From: Lysobacter sp. cf310
GTDB lineage: Bacteria; Pseudomonadota; Gammaproteobacteria; Xanthomonadales; Xanthomonadaceae
Length of the DNA stretch: 64,000 bases
Direction: 5' to 3'
Assembly (NCBI RefSeq): GCF_900114355.1
Contig: NZ_FOSS01000004.1
Span: 572,577 to 636,576 of the forward strand
The notes below the pieces were generated by a model. The model was not told the DNA's origin. It was given only the letters and a program-made list of their open reading frames with translations, and made no database searches. How positions within the stretch are numbered: the stretch's first letter is position 1; each line of letters starts with the position of its first letter. The position numbers were made by a program, and so were the translations under genes. Shown one piece after another: positions 16,462 to 26,188 of this stretch.

Positions 16462-16485
16462 TTTTCAAATGATATGCATTGAAAA
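16462..16485. promoter_or_regulatory. Candidate LysR operator in the lysR-aceB intergenic region
   Basis: TTTTCAA (16462-16468) and TTGAAAA (16479-16485) are exact reverse complements separated by 10 bases, fitting the T-N11-A style of LysR sites. The surrounding ~60 bases are strikingly AT-rich for this genome and probably hold both divergent promoters. Confidence 0.6.
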
Positions 16486-16562
16486 AACTTGATTGTCAAA
16501 TACAAGACGCCAGCGCATGGTCGGAGCCCTAACGAAACACGCTAGAGGCGTAGGAGCAGGGC

Positions 16563-18173
16563 ATGTCGGCAGTGATGGCGCAACGCCAGGAGACGCACGG
16601 GATCGAGTTGACGGCCAGCCTGGCCGGGCAGGAGCAGCTGCTCACGCCGGCGGCCCTGGCCTTCCTGGCCGATCTGCATCGCCGCTTCGAGCCCGCCCGC
16701 CAAGCCCGTCTGTCCGCGCGCCGCGAACGCCAGGCGTTCTTCGATGCCGGCGGCCTGCCGGATTTCCGCGCCGACACCGCCGCGATCCGCAGCGGCCAGT
16801 GGCGGGTCGCGCCGCTGCCGGCGGCTCTGCTGGACCGTCGCGTCGAGATCACCGGCCCGGTCGACCCGAAGATGGTCATCAACGCCCTCAACTCGGGCGC
16901 CAAGGTCTTCATGGCCGACTTCGAGGACAGCACCGCGCCGACCTGGTCCAACCTGCTGACGGGCCAGCGCGCGCTGAAGAAGGCCGTGGCCGGCACCCTG
17001 GACTGGATGGCGCCGGACGGCAGCAAGCACTACACCCTCAAGCCCTTCGAGCAACAAGCCGTGCTGATGGTGCGGCCGCGCGGCTGGCACCTGGACGAGA
17101 AGCATCTGTTGATCGACGGCGCGCCGATCTCCGCCAGCCTGTTCGACCTGGGCCTGTTCGCTTTCCACAATTCGGACGTGCTCGCCGCGAAGGATCGCGG
17201 ACCCTATTTCTACCTGCCCAAGCTGCAGTCGATGGAAGAGGCGCAGCTGTGGAACGAGGTGCTGGACCGCGTCGAGCAGGCGCTGGGCCTGGGCGCGGGC
17301 CAGATCAGGGTCACGGTGCTGATCGAGACCCTGCCGGCGGTGTTCGAGATGGACGAGATCCTGCATGCGCTGCGCACGCGCATCGCCGGCCTCAACTGCG
17401 GCCGCTGGGACTACGTGTTCTCCTACCTCAAGACCTTCCGCGCGCACCGCGACAAGGTTCTGCCCGAGCGTGGCCAGGTGACGATGCTGCAGCCGTTCCT
17501 GCGCGCGTACTCGGAGCTGCTGATCCAGACCTGCCACAAGCGCGGCGCGCACGCGATGGGCGGCATGGCGGCGCAGATTCCGATCAGCGGCGACGAGGCC
17601 GCCAACGAGGCCGCGCTGGCCAAGGTGCGCGCCGACAAGCTGCGCGAGGTCACCGCCGGCCACGACGGCACCTGGGTCGCGCATCCGGCGCTGATCCCGC
17701 TGGCGATGCGCATCTTCGACGAGCGCATGCCCGGCCCGCACCAGCAGCACGTGCTGCGCGACGACGTGCTGGTGATCCGCGACGACCTGATCAAGCCCTC
17801 GCTGGGCACGATCACGCGCGCCGGGTTCGAGGGCAACGTCGAGGTCTGCGTGCGCTATCTGGCCGCCTGGCTGGACGGCAACGGCTGCGTGCCCATCCAT
17901 TGGCTGATGGAGGACGCGGCCACCGCCGAGATCGCGCGCACCCAGCTGTGGCAGTGGCTGCACGCCTCCGGCCTGCACCTGGACGACGGCACACCGGTCG
18001 ATTTCGCCCTGCTCGAGCGCGCCCTGATCGGCCTGCCCAGCAAGCTCGCCGAGCGCATGAACCTGCCCGGCGCGCAGCGCCTGGGCGAGGCGATCGCGAT
18101 GCTCGACCAGCTCACCCACGCCGACACGCTGGAGGAGTTCTTGACCCTGCCGGCTTACCAACGCATCGACTGA
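16563..18173 (+). CDS. aceB: Malate synthase A
   Basis: The product has 536 aa, the usual length of the AceB isoform (AceG-type GlcB is ~720). Recognisable segments include DPKMVINALNSGAKVFMADFEDS, which holds the acetyl-CoA and Mg-binding region, and the strongly conserved LNCGRWDY. It condenses glyoxylate with acetyl-CoA to malate, the second step of the glyoxylate shunt. AGGAG at 16552-16556 fixes the start at ATG 16563. The gene lies 197 bases before isocitrate lyase on the same strand, with a REP-like hairpin between them, and is divergent from a LysR gene. Confidence 0.96.
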   Translation: MSAVMAQRQETHGIELTASLAGQEQLLTPAALAFLADLHRRFEPARQARLSARRERQAFFDAGGLPDFRADTAAIRSGQWRVAPLPAALLDRRVEITGPVDPKMVINALNSGAKVFMADFEDSTAPTWSNLLTGQRALKKAVAGTLDWMAPDGSKHYTLKPFEQQAVLMVRPRGWHLDEKHLLIDGAPISASLFDLGLFAFHNSDVLAAKDRGPYFYLPKLQSMEEAQLWNEVLDRVEQALGLGAGQIRVTVLIETLPAVFEMDEILHALRTRIAGLNCGRWDYVFSYLKTFRAHRDKVLPERGQVTMLQPFLRAYSELLIQTCHKRGAHAMGGMAAQIPISGDEAANEAALAKVRADKLREVTAGHDGTWVAHPALIPLAMRIFDERMPGPHQQHVLRDDVLVIRDDLIKPSLGTITRAGFEGNVEVCVRYLAAWLDGNGCVPIHWLMEDAATAEIARTQLWQWLHASGLHLDDGTPVDFALLERALIGLPSKLAERMNLPGAQRLGEAIAMLDQLTHADTLEEFLTLPAYQRID

Positions 18174-18197
18174 CCCGCTTGCCCGACCTGGCGGCGT

Positions 18198-18284
18198 CTG
18201 TGGAAGCGGCGTAAGCCGCGATTGAGTTCCGCCCGCCGACGCAGCTGCGTCGGAGGGCGATCGCGGCTCACGCCGCTCCCACAG
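18198..18284. repeat. REP-like inverted repeat, copy B
   Basis: CTGTGGAAGCGGCGTAAGCC at the left faces GGCTCACGCCGCTCCCACAG at the right, forming a long imperfect hairpin between aceB and aceA. It belongs to the same family as 2032-2112 and 45768-45869. Confidence 0.85.
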
Positions 18285-18370
18285 AAAGCAACTTGCCTCG
18301 CCTAACTCCACCTACCGCGTCCCACCCTTTCTCGCGCCTCACCCCACGACCACACGCAAGGAACGAAGTC

Positions 18371-19666
<1,296 letters not shown>

Positions 19667-19919
19667 ATGCGGCTTCGCGGCGCGGCCGGCGTAGGGGCCG
19701 GGCGCGTCGCGGCGGTTAAGGCGGTACGGCCTTCGCTCGGCGCCGCTCTACGCGGGCGCGGGTTCGCCAGGAAGGGCGGCCCCGTTGCCCGCCCGCGCGC
19801 CACCCGACCGGCGGCGCGCGCGATGACCGACTTCCTCCGGCCAGGGCGTTTGCTGTTCAGGTGAGGTGCTATCCTGCCTCTCCAGCCTCTGAAGGAGCCG
19901 GGGATCCGGGGGTCGTGGG

Positions 19920-20969
19920 ATGAATCGCGATGGTGCTGCGCCGAGCATGACGGGCGGTCAGTTCAATTCGGATCCGATACCGGCGCCTAACGAAGCGGCG
20001 ACGGCAGCGCTTAGCCAAGCGGAATTCGAACTATTCGCCGAACTCGGCCGCCCGCGTCACGTCGAGGCCGGCCAGGTGCTGTTCCGTCGCGGCGAACTGG
20101 GTACCACCATGTTCGTGGTCGCGCGCGGCGCGATCGATCTGGATTTCGGCGACGACCTGGTCACCAAGCGCCTTGGCCCGCGCGAATTCTTCGGCGAACT
20201 CGGCCTGCTGATCGGCGATCACGCGCGCAGCGCCGATGCCATCGTCGCCGGCCCCGGTCTGCTGATCGAACTGCGTCACGAGGAGTTCCAGCGCCTGGTC
20301 GATCGCAACGCCGGCCTGGTCTGTCATTTCCTGCGCCGCGCGATCATGCGCGTGGTGCTCAACGAGCAGGGCCTGATCCGGCGCCTGCGCCGTCGCAACC
20401 AGGACCTCGAGGCCGCCCTCGACAGCCTGTACGCCACCACCCACCAACTCAACCAGACCGAAGAGCTGATCCGCACCGACGAGCTCACCGGCCTGTACAA
20501 CCGCCGCGGCCTGACCCTGCACCTGCAGGAGGCGCGCGCGTTGGGCATGCCGCAGACCCTGGGCCTGGTGCTGGTGGACTGCGACCGCTTCAAGCAGGTC
20601 AACGACGACCACGGCCATCTCGCCGGCGATCGCGTGCTGCAGAGCGTGGCCAACATCATGCGTTCGGTGGCCGGCCCGGACGACATCGCCTGCCGCCTGG
20701 GCGGCGACGAATTCTGCCTGCTGGTCTCGGCCGGGCACGCGCACGACGTGATGCGCTTCGCCGAGTTCATCGTGGCCACCACCCAGAACCTGATGTTGAT
20801 GCCGCAGTCGCCGCCGACCATCTGTCCGGTCAGCGTGGGCGCCTGCATGGTCGACCCGCGCGCGGACTGGAACGATTGGTATGCGCGCGCGGACGAGGCG
20901 CTGTACCAAGCCAAACGCAAGGGCGGCAACCGCGTGCATTGGCAAGACGCGGCCCTGGAACCGGTCTGA
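19920..20969 (+). CDS. Cyclic-nucleotide-binding domain plus GGDEF diguanylate cyclase
   Basis: The product has 349 aa and no transmembrane segment. Residues ~30-130 are a cNMP-binding (CRP-like) domain whose phosphate-binding cassette FGELGLLIGDHARSA includes R103. A coiled coil follows at ~150-185. A GGDEF domain occupies 185-345 with an intact GGDEF at 261-265 and metal site LVDCDRF at 218-224, so synthesis of c-di-GMP from GTP is expected. The inhibitory RxxD site just before GGDEF is absent. A nucleotidyl cyclase gene follows 34 bases downstream, so this protein may sense the nucleotide made by its neighbour and convert it into a c-di-GMP signal; this is inference. Confidence 0.9.
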   Translation: MNRDGAAPSMTGGQFNSDPIPAPNEAATAALSQAEFELFAELGRPRHVEAGQVLFRRGELGTTMFVVARGAIDLDFGDDLVTKRLGPREFFGELGLLIGDHARSADAIVAGPGLLIELRHEEFQRLVDRNAGLVCHFLRRAIMRVVLNEQGLIRRLRRRNQDLEAALDSLYATTHQLNQTEELIRTDELTGLYNRRGLTLHLQEARALGMPQTLGLVLVDCDRFKQVNDDHGHLAGDRVLQSVANIMRSVAGPDDIACRLGGDEFCLLVSAGHAHDVMRFAEFIVATTQNLMLMPQSPPTICPVSVGACMVDPRADWNDWYARADEALYQAKRKGGNRVHWQDAALEPV

Positions 20970-21003
20970 CCGGCGCACGCGAACGAACAAGGATGCCGTC
21001 GCG

Positions 21004-23640
21004 ATGAACGATGCCCACCGCCCCCACCCGGAAGCGCCGCAGCTGCGCACCCTGCTGCTGACCGACCTGTGCGATTCGACCACCCTGGTCGAGCGCCTCG
21101 GCGACGGCCCCGCGGCCGAGCTGTTCCGCGAACACGACCGCCTGGTGCTGCAGTTGCAGCAGCAATGGCGCGGCCGCCTGATCGATCGTTCCGACGGCCT
21201 GCTGCTGTTGTTCGAACGCCCGATCGACGGCCTGGGTTTCGCCCTGGATTACGAGCGCGGCCTGCGCGAGATCGGACGCGAGCGCAAGCAGACCCTGCTC
21301 GCGCGCGCCGGTCTGCACGTGGGCGAGGTGCTGACCTGGCGCAACAGCGACGAGGCGGTCAAGGTCGGCGCCAAGCCGCTGGAAGTCGAAGGCCTGGCCA
21401 AGCCGATGGCCGGTCGCCTGATGGCGATGGCGCGCCCCGGCCAGATCCTGCTGTCGGCGGTGGCCGAACCGCTGGCGCACCGCGCCGCGCGCGAGCTCGG
21501 CGAACGCGGCCAGCAGTTGCTGTGGAAGTCCTACGGGCGCTGGCGCTTCAAGGGCGTGCCCGATCCGCAGGAGATCTACGAAGTCGGCGAGCCCGGCATC
21601 GCGCCGCTGCGCGCGCCGCCGAACTCGCCCAAGGCCTGGCGCGACGTGCCGCTGTGGCGGCGCCCGGCCGCGCTGGCGGCGGAAGTCGCGGTGCTGGCCG
21701 CGATCGGCGTGGGCGTGTGGTTCGTGACCAAGCCGCAGCCGGCGATCGCCTTCAACGAGCGCGACTGGGTGGTGGTGGGCGACCTGCGCAACCTCACCGG
21801 CCAGAGCGTGCTCGACGATTCGCTGGAGCAGGCGTTCCGGATCAGCCTGGAGCAGTCGCGCTACGTCAACGTGCTGTCCGACCTCAAGGCGCGCGACACC
21901 CTGGCGCGCATGCAGCGCAAATCCGACACCTTCCTCGACCGCTCGGTCGCCTCCGAGATCGCGCTGCGCGACGGCGCGCGCGCGGTGATCCTGCCGACGG
22001 TGGCCGAAGTCGGCGGCCGCGTGCGGGTGAGCGCCGAGGTGGTCGACCCGCATACCCAGACCACGGTCTACGCCGAGTCCGTCGATGGCGTCGGCGCCGG
22101 CTCGGCGCTGTCCTCGATCGACCAGGTCACCGCCAGCCTGCGCAACAAGCTGGGCGAGGCGTTGAAGTCGATCGACAACGACTCCGCGCCGCTGCCGCAG
22201 GTGACCACCAAGAATCTCGACGCATTGCGCTCCTACGCGCTGGGCACCAAGGCCTACGCCAAGCGCCAGTTCCCGGAAGCGTTGCAGTACTTCCAGCGCG
22301 CGTTGGAACTGGACCCGAACTTCGCCCTCGCCCACATGGGCGTGATGCGCGTGTACGTGAGCAACGCCGACAACGCCGCCGCCCAGCCCTCGCTCAAGCG
22401 CGCGCTGGCCCTGCGCGAGCACCTGCCCGCGCGCGACGCCTTGTACCTGGACGCCTGGGCGGCCGAGTTCGGCCCGCAGCCCTCGCGCCGCGCCGCGCCG
22501 AAGTGGAAGCTGCTGGCCGGCCTGTATCCGGATTACTACGCCGGCCAGAGCCGACTGGCCTGGTTCGATTTCACCTCCGGCCGCTACGACGCCGCGCTGC
22601 GCGGCGCGCAGGCGTTCGCGGCGCCGCAGAACGCTCTGCGCGACATCGCCATGGAGCTCAAGGGCCGCGTCTATCTGGCCCAGGAGCGGCCGGCGCAGGC
22701 GCTGGAAAGCTTCAAGCAGGCCGAGACCGCCGGCCAGTATCCGCCCACGCGCCGCCACGCGGCCGCCCTGGCGACCCTGCGCCGCTATCCCGAGGCCGAG
22801 AAGGTGCTGGCCGCGCTGCCCGCCAACGACCGCAGCCTGGGCGCGCTGGTCAACGAATTCGAACGCATCTCGATTCCGCTGGACCAGGGCCGCCTAGGCG
22901 AGGCCCAGCGCAGCGCCGACCGCGCCGCCGCGGCCGCGCGCGAGGCCAACCCGCTGCTGCGCTATCCGTTCGCGATCGCCGACTACTGGACCGATCTGCT
23001 GCGCGATCCCAAATCCGTGGCGCCCGCCAAGATCGCCGCGCTCGCCGACGCGATCCTCGCCGACGCCGCCAACCCGGCCGGCGAAGCCGACCGCGACGAT
23101 CTGCTGGTGATGGCCCTGGCCGCGGTGCGGCTGGGCCAGCGCAACGGCGACCGCGCGATCGGCGAGCGCCTGCTGCCCCGGTTGAGCACGATGACCGAAG
23201 CGTCCGGCCATGCCGGCGCGATCAAGTTGCTGAGCGTGGTCAAGGCCGAACAGCTGCGGCTGTCCGGCAAGCCCGCCGAAGCGGCCGCGCTGCTGTCGCG
23301 CGAAGTCGACGGCAGCGAGCCGTTCCAGTTGCGCGTCGCCTTGCGCGACGCGCTGCGCGACGCCGGCAAAGCCGAGGAAGCGCTGAAGCAGGACCGCTGG
23401 CTGGCCGCGCACCGCGGCCTGGCCTATATCGAACCGCTGGGCGGTCAGGCCCTGCAGGCGATGAGCGTGGCCGACGCCAGCCTGGCGCCGCTGGACGCGG
23501 CCGAACGCCTGGCCGGTCTCGGTCGCCCGGACGAAGCGCGACGGGAAGCCGAAGCCTTCCGCCGCGCCTGGGCGAGCGAGACCTTGCCGCCTTACTTGGT
23601 ACGCAGGCTGGAGGCGACGCTGCCCGCTTCGAAGCAGTGA
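21004..23640 (+). CDS. Putative peptide-modification-system nucleotidyl cyclase (class III cyclase, TM, TPR-like tail)
   Basis: The product has 878 aa. Residues 12-195 form a class III adenylate/guanylate cyclase domain with both metal aspartates in place: D21 in TDLCDST and D64 in RSDG. A single transmembrane helix lies at ~221-241. The remaining ~630 residues are an outside-facing region that begins with a TolB-like N-terminal module (NERDWVVVGDLRNLTG) and continues as TPR-like helical repeats, e.g. AYAKRQFPEALQYFQRALELDP. I associate this architecture with the xanthomonad family named putative peptide modification system cyclase. Its 3' end overlaps the convergent RiPP precursor gene by 49 bases. 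Confidence 0.85.
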   Translation: MNDAHRPHPEAPQLRTLLLTDLCDSTTLVERLGDGPAAELFREHDRLVLQLQQQWRGRLIDRSDGLLLLFERPIDGLGFALDYERGLREIGRERKQTLLARAGLHVGEVLTWRNSDEAVKVGAKPLEVEGLAKPMAGRLMAMARPGQILLSAVAEPLAHRAARELGERGQQLLWKSYGRWRFKGVPDPQEIYEVGEPGIAPLRAPPNSPKAWRDVPLWRRPAALAAEVAVLAAIGVGVWFVTKPQPAIAFNERDWVVVGDLRNLTGQSVLDDSLEQAFRISLEQSRYVNVLSDLKARDTLARMQRKSDTFLDRSVASEIALRDGARAVILPTVAEVGGRVRVSAEVVDPHTQTTVYAESVDGVGAGSALSSIDQVTASLRNKLGEALKSIDNDSAPLPQVTTKNLDALRSYALGTKAYAKRQFPEALQYFQRALELDPNFALAHMGVMRVYVSNADNAAAQPSLKRALALREHLPARDALYLDAWAAEFGPQPSRRAAPKWKLLAGLYPDYYAGQSRLAWFDFTSGRYDAALRGAQAFAAPQNALRDIAMELKGRVYLAQERPAQALESFKQAETAGQYPPTRRHAAALATLRRYPEAEKVLAALPANDRSLGALVNEFERISIPLDQGRLGEAQRSADRAAAAAREANPLLRYPFAIADYWTDLLRDPKSVAPAKIAALADAILADAANPAGEADRDDLLVMALAAVRLGQRNGDRAIGERLLPRLSTMTEASGHAGAIKLLSVVKAEQLRLSGKPAEAAALLSREVDGSEPFQLRVALRDALRDAGKAEEALKQDRWLAAHRGLAYIEPLGGQALQAMSVADASLAPLDAAERLAGLGRPDEARREAEAFRRAWASETLPPYLVRRLEATLPASKQ

Positions 23641-23918
23641 ACCACCGTGTGGGTGTCCTGCGAGGTCAGGTAGCTGCGCAGTTCATCGCGCGAGGCCTGG
23701 ATTTCTTCCTTGGGGGCGATATTCGCCACCATCATGCAGCTCGTGTCCGACAGCGCAGCCTTGGTCTGCGCAGGCGCCAGCCCGACCCGGCCCAGCGCGG
23801 CGGCCGGATCCTGAACGAACAGCTCGCGGAAATGATCGTCGTTGCCGAGCTTGTCGAGCAGCTTGTCGGCGACCTTCGGATCCAGAGGCGGATGCCCCTT
23901 GGTGTTGTCGTTGCCCAT
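23592..23918 (-). CDS. NHLP-related RiPP precursor peptide
   Basis: The product has 108 aa. Residues ~10-50 resemble the nitrile-hydratase-like leader of NHLP-type precursors: a helical segment with DPKVADKLLDKLG, then HFRELFVQDPAAALGRVGL. The C-terminal part, the presumed core region, holds only two cysteines, C61 (DTSCMM) and C95 in the HCFEAG motif at 94-99, separated by a charged helix (KEEIQASRDELRSYL). There is no signal peptide. It runs convergent to the cyclase gene and divergent from the dehydrogenase gene, 112 bases from the latter. The match to the mod_pep_NH-type families is from memory; the mature product is unknown. Confidence 0.8.
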   Translation of the reverse strand: MGNDNTKGHPPLDPKVADKLLDKLGNDDHFRELFVQDPAAALGRVGLAPAQTKAALSDTSCMMVANIAPKEEIQASRDELRSYLTSQDTHTVVHCFEAGSVASSLRTK

Positions 23919-23972
23919 CGGTACTCCCCCTAGCAGAGCCTGTTGCGGCCCCGATAGGCGACGAATCTATCC

Positions 23973-23992
23973 TTGTCCCACGTACGGGACAA
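23973..23992. promoter_or_regulatory. Candidate operator between RiPP precursor and dehydrogenase genes
   Basis: TTGTCCC (23973-23979) and GGGACAA (23986-23992) are exact reverse complements around ACGTAC. The palindrome is centred in the 112-base divergent promoter region and could control both genes. No regulator gene is obvious nearby apart from the cyclase and GGDEF signalling genes. Confidence 0.55.
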
Positions 23993-24030
23993 CCTCAAAC
24001 TCCGTAAAAAATGCAGCACGGGAGCGGAAT

Positions 24031-25197
24031 ATGCGGGTGCGGCGATGCGCGGTGGTGTTCCTGGAACCGCGCGAGGAGATCGGCTTCGATCTGCAATCCC
24101 TGCTCAGCGGCGGTGCCGGACTGCGGCGCAGCCGGCGTTGGCTGGCCCTGGCGGCGCATCTGGAAGGCGAAGTCGAACTCGACGCCGACGAGCGCGAACT
24201 GCTGGGCCGGTTCAGTCCCGGCGAGTGGAGTTCGGCCGAGGCGCTGGACGCGGCGCCCGCCGCGGCGCTGGCGCGATTGCTCGAGGTCGGCCTGCTGATC
24301 GACGAGGACGCGGCCCATGCCGCGCACCGCGAGCGCGACCAGACGGTGCGCGATGGCCACTGGTGGCCGGTCTCGGCGCTGCTGCATCGGCAGGCGCGCT
24401 GGCACGGCGTGGACGGCGTCGCCGACATGGAGGCCAAGGACATGACCACCGTGTCCGGCCTGCTCGACAAACTCGGCGCGCCGCCGCCGCCGGTGCACGA
24501 ACGGGTCGCGTCCGAGCAGCGCATCGCCTTGCCGGAGATCGCGGCGGACGAATTCGACGCCTTGCTCGCACGCCGCGCCACCTGCCGCAACTACGACCGC
24601 GAGCGCCCGCTGCCGCAGGCGTTGTTCGCGCACATGCTGCAACGCACTTTCGCCGCGCAGGCCCAGCTGCGCACCCACGACGAGGCGGTGTTCCTGAAGA
24701 AGCACACGCCCTCGGCCGGCGGCCTGCACCCGACCGAGGCCTATCTGGTGGTGCAGAACGTCGAGGGCGTGACGCCCGGGCTGTATCACTACCACCCGAT
24801 CGCGCACGCGCTAGAACCCCTGCCGGCGCCGGACGAAGCCTTGGCGGCGTTCGCCTTGCGCGCGCTCGCCGGCCAGCACTGGTTCGCCGACGCCCACGTG
24901 CTGGCGGTGCTGACGCCGCGTTACGCGCGCTGCTTCTGGAAGTACCGCCACCACGCCAAGGCCTATCGCGCGCTGGTGCTGGACAGCGGCCACCTCTCGC
25001 AGACCCTGTACCTGAGCGCGACCGAGCTGGGCCTGGGCGCGTTCGTGACCTGCGCGATCAACGAGGTCGACATCGAGCGCGGCTTCGGCCTGGACCCGCT
25101 GCTGGAAGGGCCGCTGGCGGTATGCGGCTTCGGCTGGCGCGCGGCCGAGCGGCGCACGGCCGAGTTCGACCCGGGCGCGGCGGTCTGGTCGGCCTAG
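24031..25197 (+). CDS. SagB-like peptide maturation dehydrogenase (FMN nitroreductase fold)
   Basis: The product has 388 aa. The C-terminal ~220 residues have SagB/ThcOx features: RRATCRNYDR at 181-190 (FMN-phosphate binding), TPSAGGLHPTEAY at 226-238, and a late ATELGLGAFVTCAIN segment. In azol(in)e RiPPs such enzymes oxidise azolines to azoles with FMN. The N-terminal ~160 residues are not part of that fold, and residues ~35-92 look like a small winged-helix module that could recognise the leader. No YcaO or E1-like partner lies in the window. GGAG at 24021-24024 supports the ATG at 24031. It is divergent from the precursor gene. Confidence 0.85.
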   Translation: MRVRRCAVVFLEPREEIGFDLQSLLSGGAGLRRSRRWLALAAHLEGEVELDADERELLGRFSPGEWSSAEALDAAPAAALARLLEVGLLIDEDAAHAAHRERDQTVRDGHWWPVSALLHRQARWHGVDGVADMEAKDMTTVSGLLDKLGAPPPPVHERVASEQRIALPEIAADEFDALLARRATCRNYDRERPLPQALFAHMLQRTFAAQAQLRTHDEAVFLKKHTPSAGGLHPTEAYLVVQNVEGVTPGLYHYHPIAHALEPLPAPDEALAAFALRALAGQHWFADAHVLAVLTPRYARCFWKYRHHAKAYRALVLDSGHLSQTLYLSATELGLGAFVTCAINEVDIERGFGLDPLLEGPLAVCGFGWRAAERRTAEFDPGAAVWSA

Positions 25198-25546
25198 GGC
25201 GGAAGCGGCGCCCGATCGCGCCTCGGGCCGGCCCCGACCCCGGCCGATCCTGAATACGCGTGCGGCCGTTTCCGCCCCGATCCACGTACGCATGTCCGCC
25301 AGCCGGCCACGGTTCGGCGCAGCCCGGGCACGGTTGATCGCATCGGCGCGCCGCCCCGCAGGCAAGGGTGGTGTGTCGCACAGCGCCGTGAATTTCGGCC
25401 CAAGTTGTTGACGATATTGGGTTTTGTTCGAATTCCGCCGGTCCAGGCAGACGCGACGCCGGCGTTCGTTTAAGGTTGAAGGTCACATTTCGCGCGCGTA
25501 ACGTCGGTCGCTCGCAATCCAGCTATCCGTACCCAGGAGTCGAACC
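25198..25546. other. Intergenic stretch with no gene seen
   Basis: There is no ORF with coding character, ribosome-binding site or RNA gene in these ~350 bases. The 3' half becomes less GC-rich (around 25400-25480), which may mark the promoter of the first secreted paralogue, but no convincing -35/-10 pair could be fixed. Confidence 0.5.
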
Positions 25547-25993
25547 ATGAAGTTCCGTGTTTGGGCCTTGTCGCTGTTGCTGATGGCCCCTGTCGCGTTC
25601 GCGTCGGTCGATCGCGGCGTGTTGCAGTTCGAATCGATCCGCTCCCAGCAGACCGAAATCCGCGCCGCCGTCCAGGCCGGCAGCGGCCGCTACAAGGACA
25701 TGTCGGTGAACGCCCGCGGTGAGCTGCTGGCCAAGCAGGACCACCTGTTCCAGCTCATGCAGGGCAAGCAGTCGACCCAGGACCTCAACGAGGACCAGAA
25801 GACGGACGTCTTCAACACCCTGGAGTGGATCGAAGCGGCCATCAACAAGGCCGACGACGAGCGCATGATCTGCGAGCGCCGCCCGGTGCTGGGCAGCACC
25901 CGCAAGGAGCGCGTGTGCAAGACCGCCGGTCAGATGCGCGCCGAGCGCGAAGCCACCCGCGAGCGTCTGGACAACCGCGAAGTGCGTCAATAG
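25547..25993 (+). CDS. Small secreted protein, paralogue 1 of 5
   Basis: The product has 148 aa with a signal peptide (residues 1-19, cleavage expected after AFA). The mature part is helical, with the shared segments SIRSQQTEIR, GRYKDM, LEWIEAAIN (92-100) and C109-x14-C124 in a CERRPVLGSTRKERVC frame, suggesting a disulfide-closed loop in the periplasm or outside the cell. It is most like paralogue 4 (SVDR start, DLNE-QKT segment). A GGAG-type site precedes the ATG. I do not recognise a characterised family. It begins a run of five same-strand relatives, each with its own ~185-250-base upstream region. Confidence 0.85.
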   Translation: MKFRVWALSLLLMAPVAFASVDRGVLQFESIRSQQTEIRAAVQAGSGRYKDMSVNARGELLAKQDHLFQLMQGKQSTQDLNEDQKTDVFNTLEWIEAAINKADDERMICERRPVLGSTRKERVCKTAGQMRAEREATRERLDNREVRQ

Positions 25994-26188
25994 GGCAAAC
26001 CGATTGCGGTTTCAAGGACAGCGCCGGCGCTCAGCCGCGATCGAACGGAACGCTGGACAGGCCCTGCGCGAGGCATGAAGGCTCGCGCGCAGGGCGCTGC
26101 GCGCGAAAGGCGCCAAACCATCGACCGCCGCCGCCGTCGCCGCTAAAGTGGGCGCAGCCCGGCATGGGCACGGACTTCGGGGGCGTCG

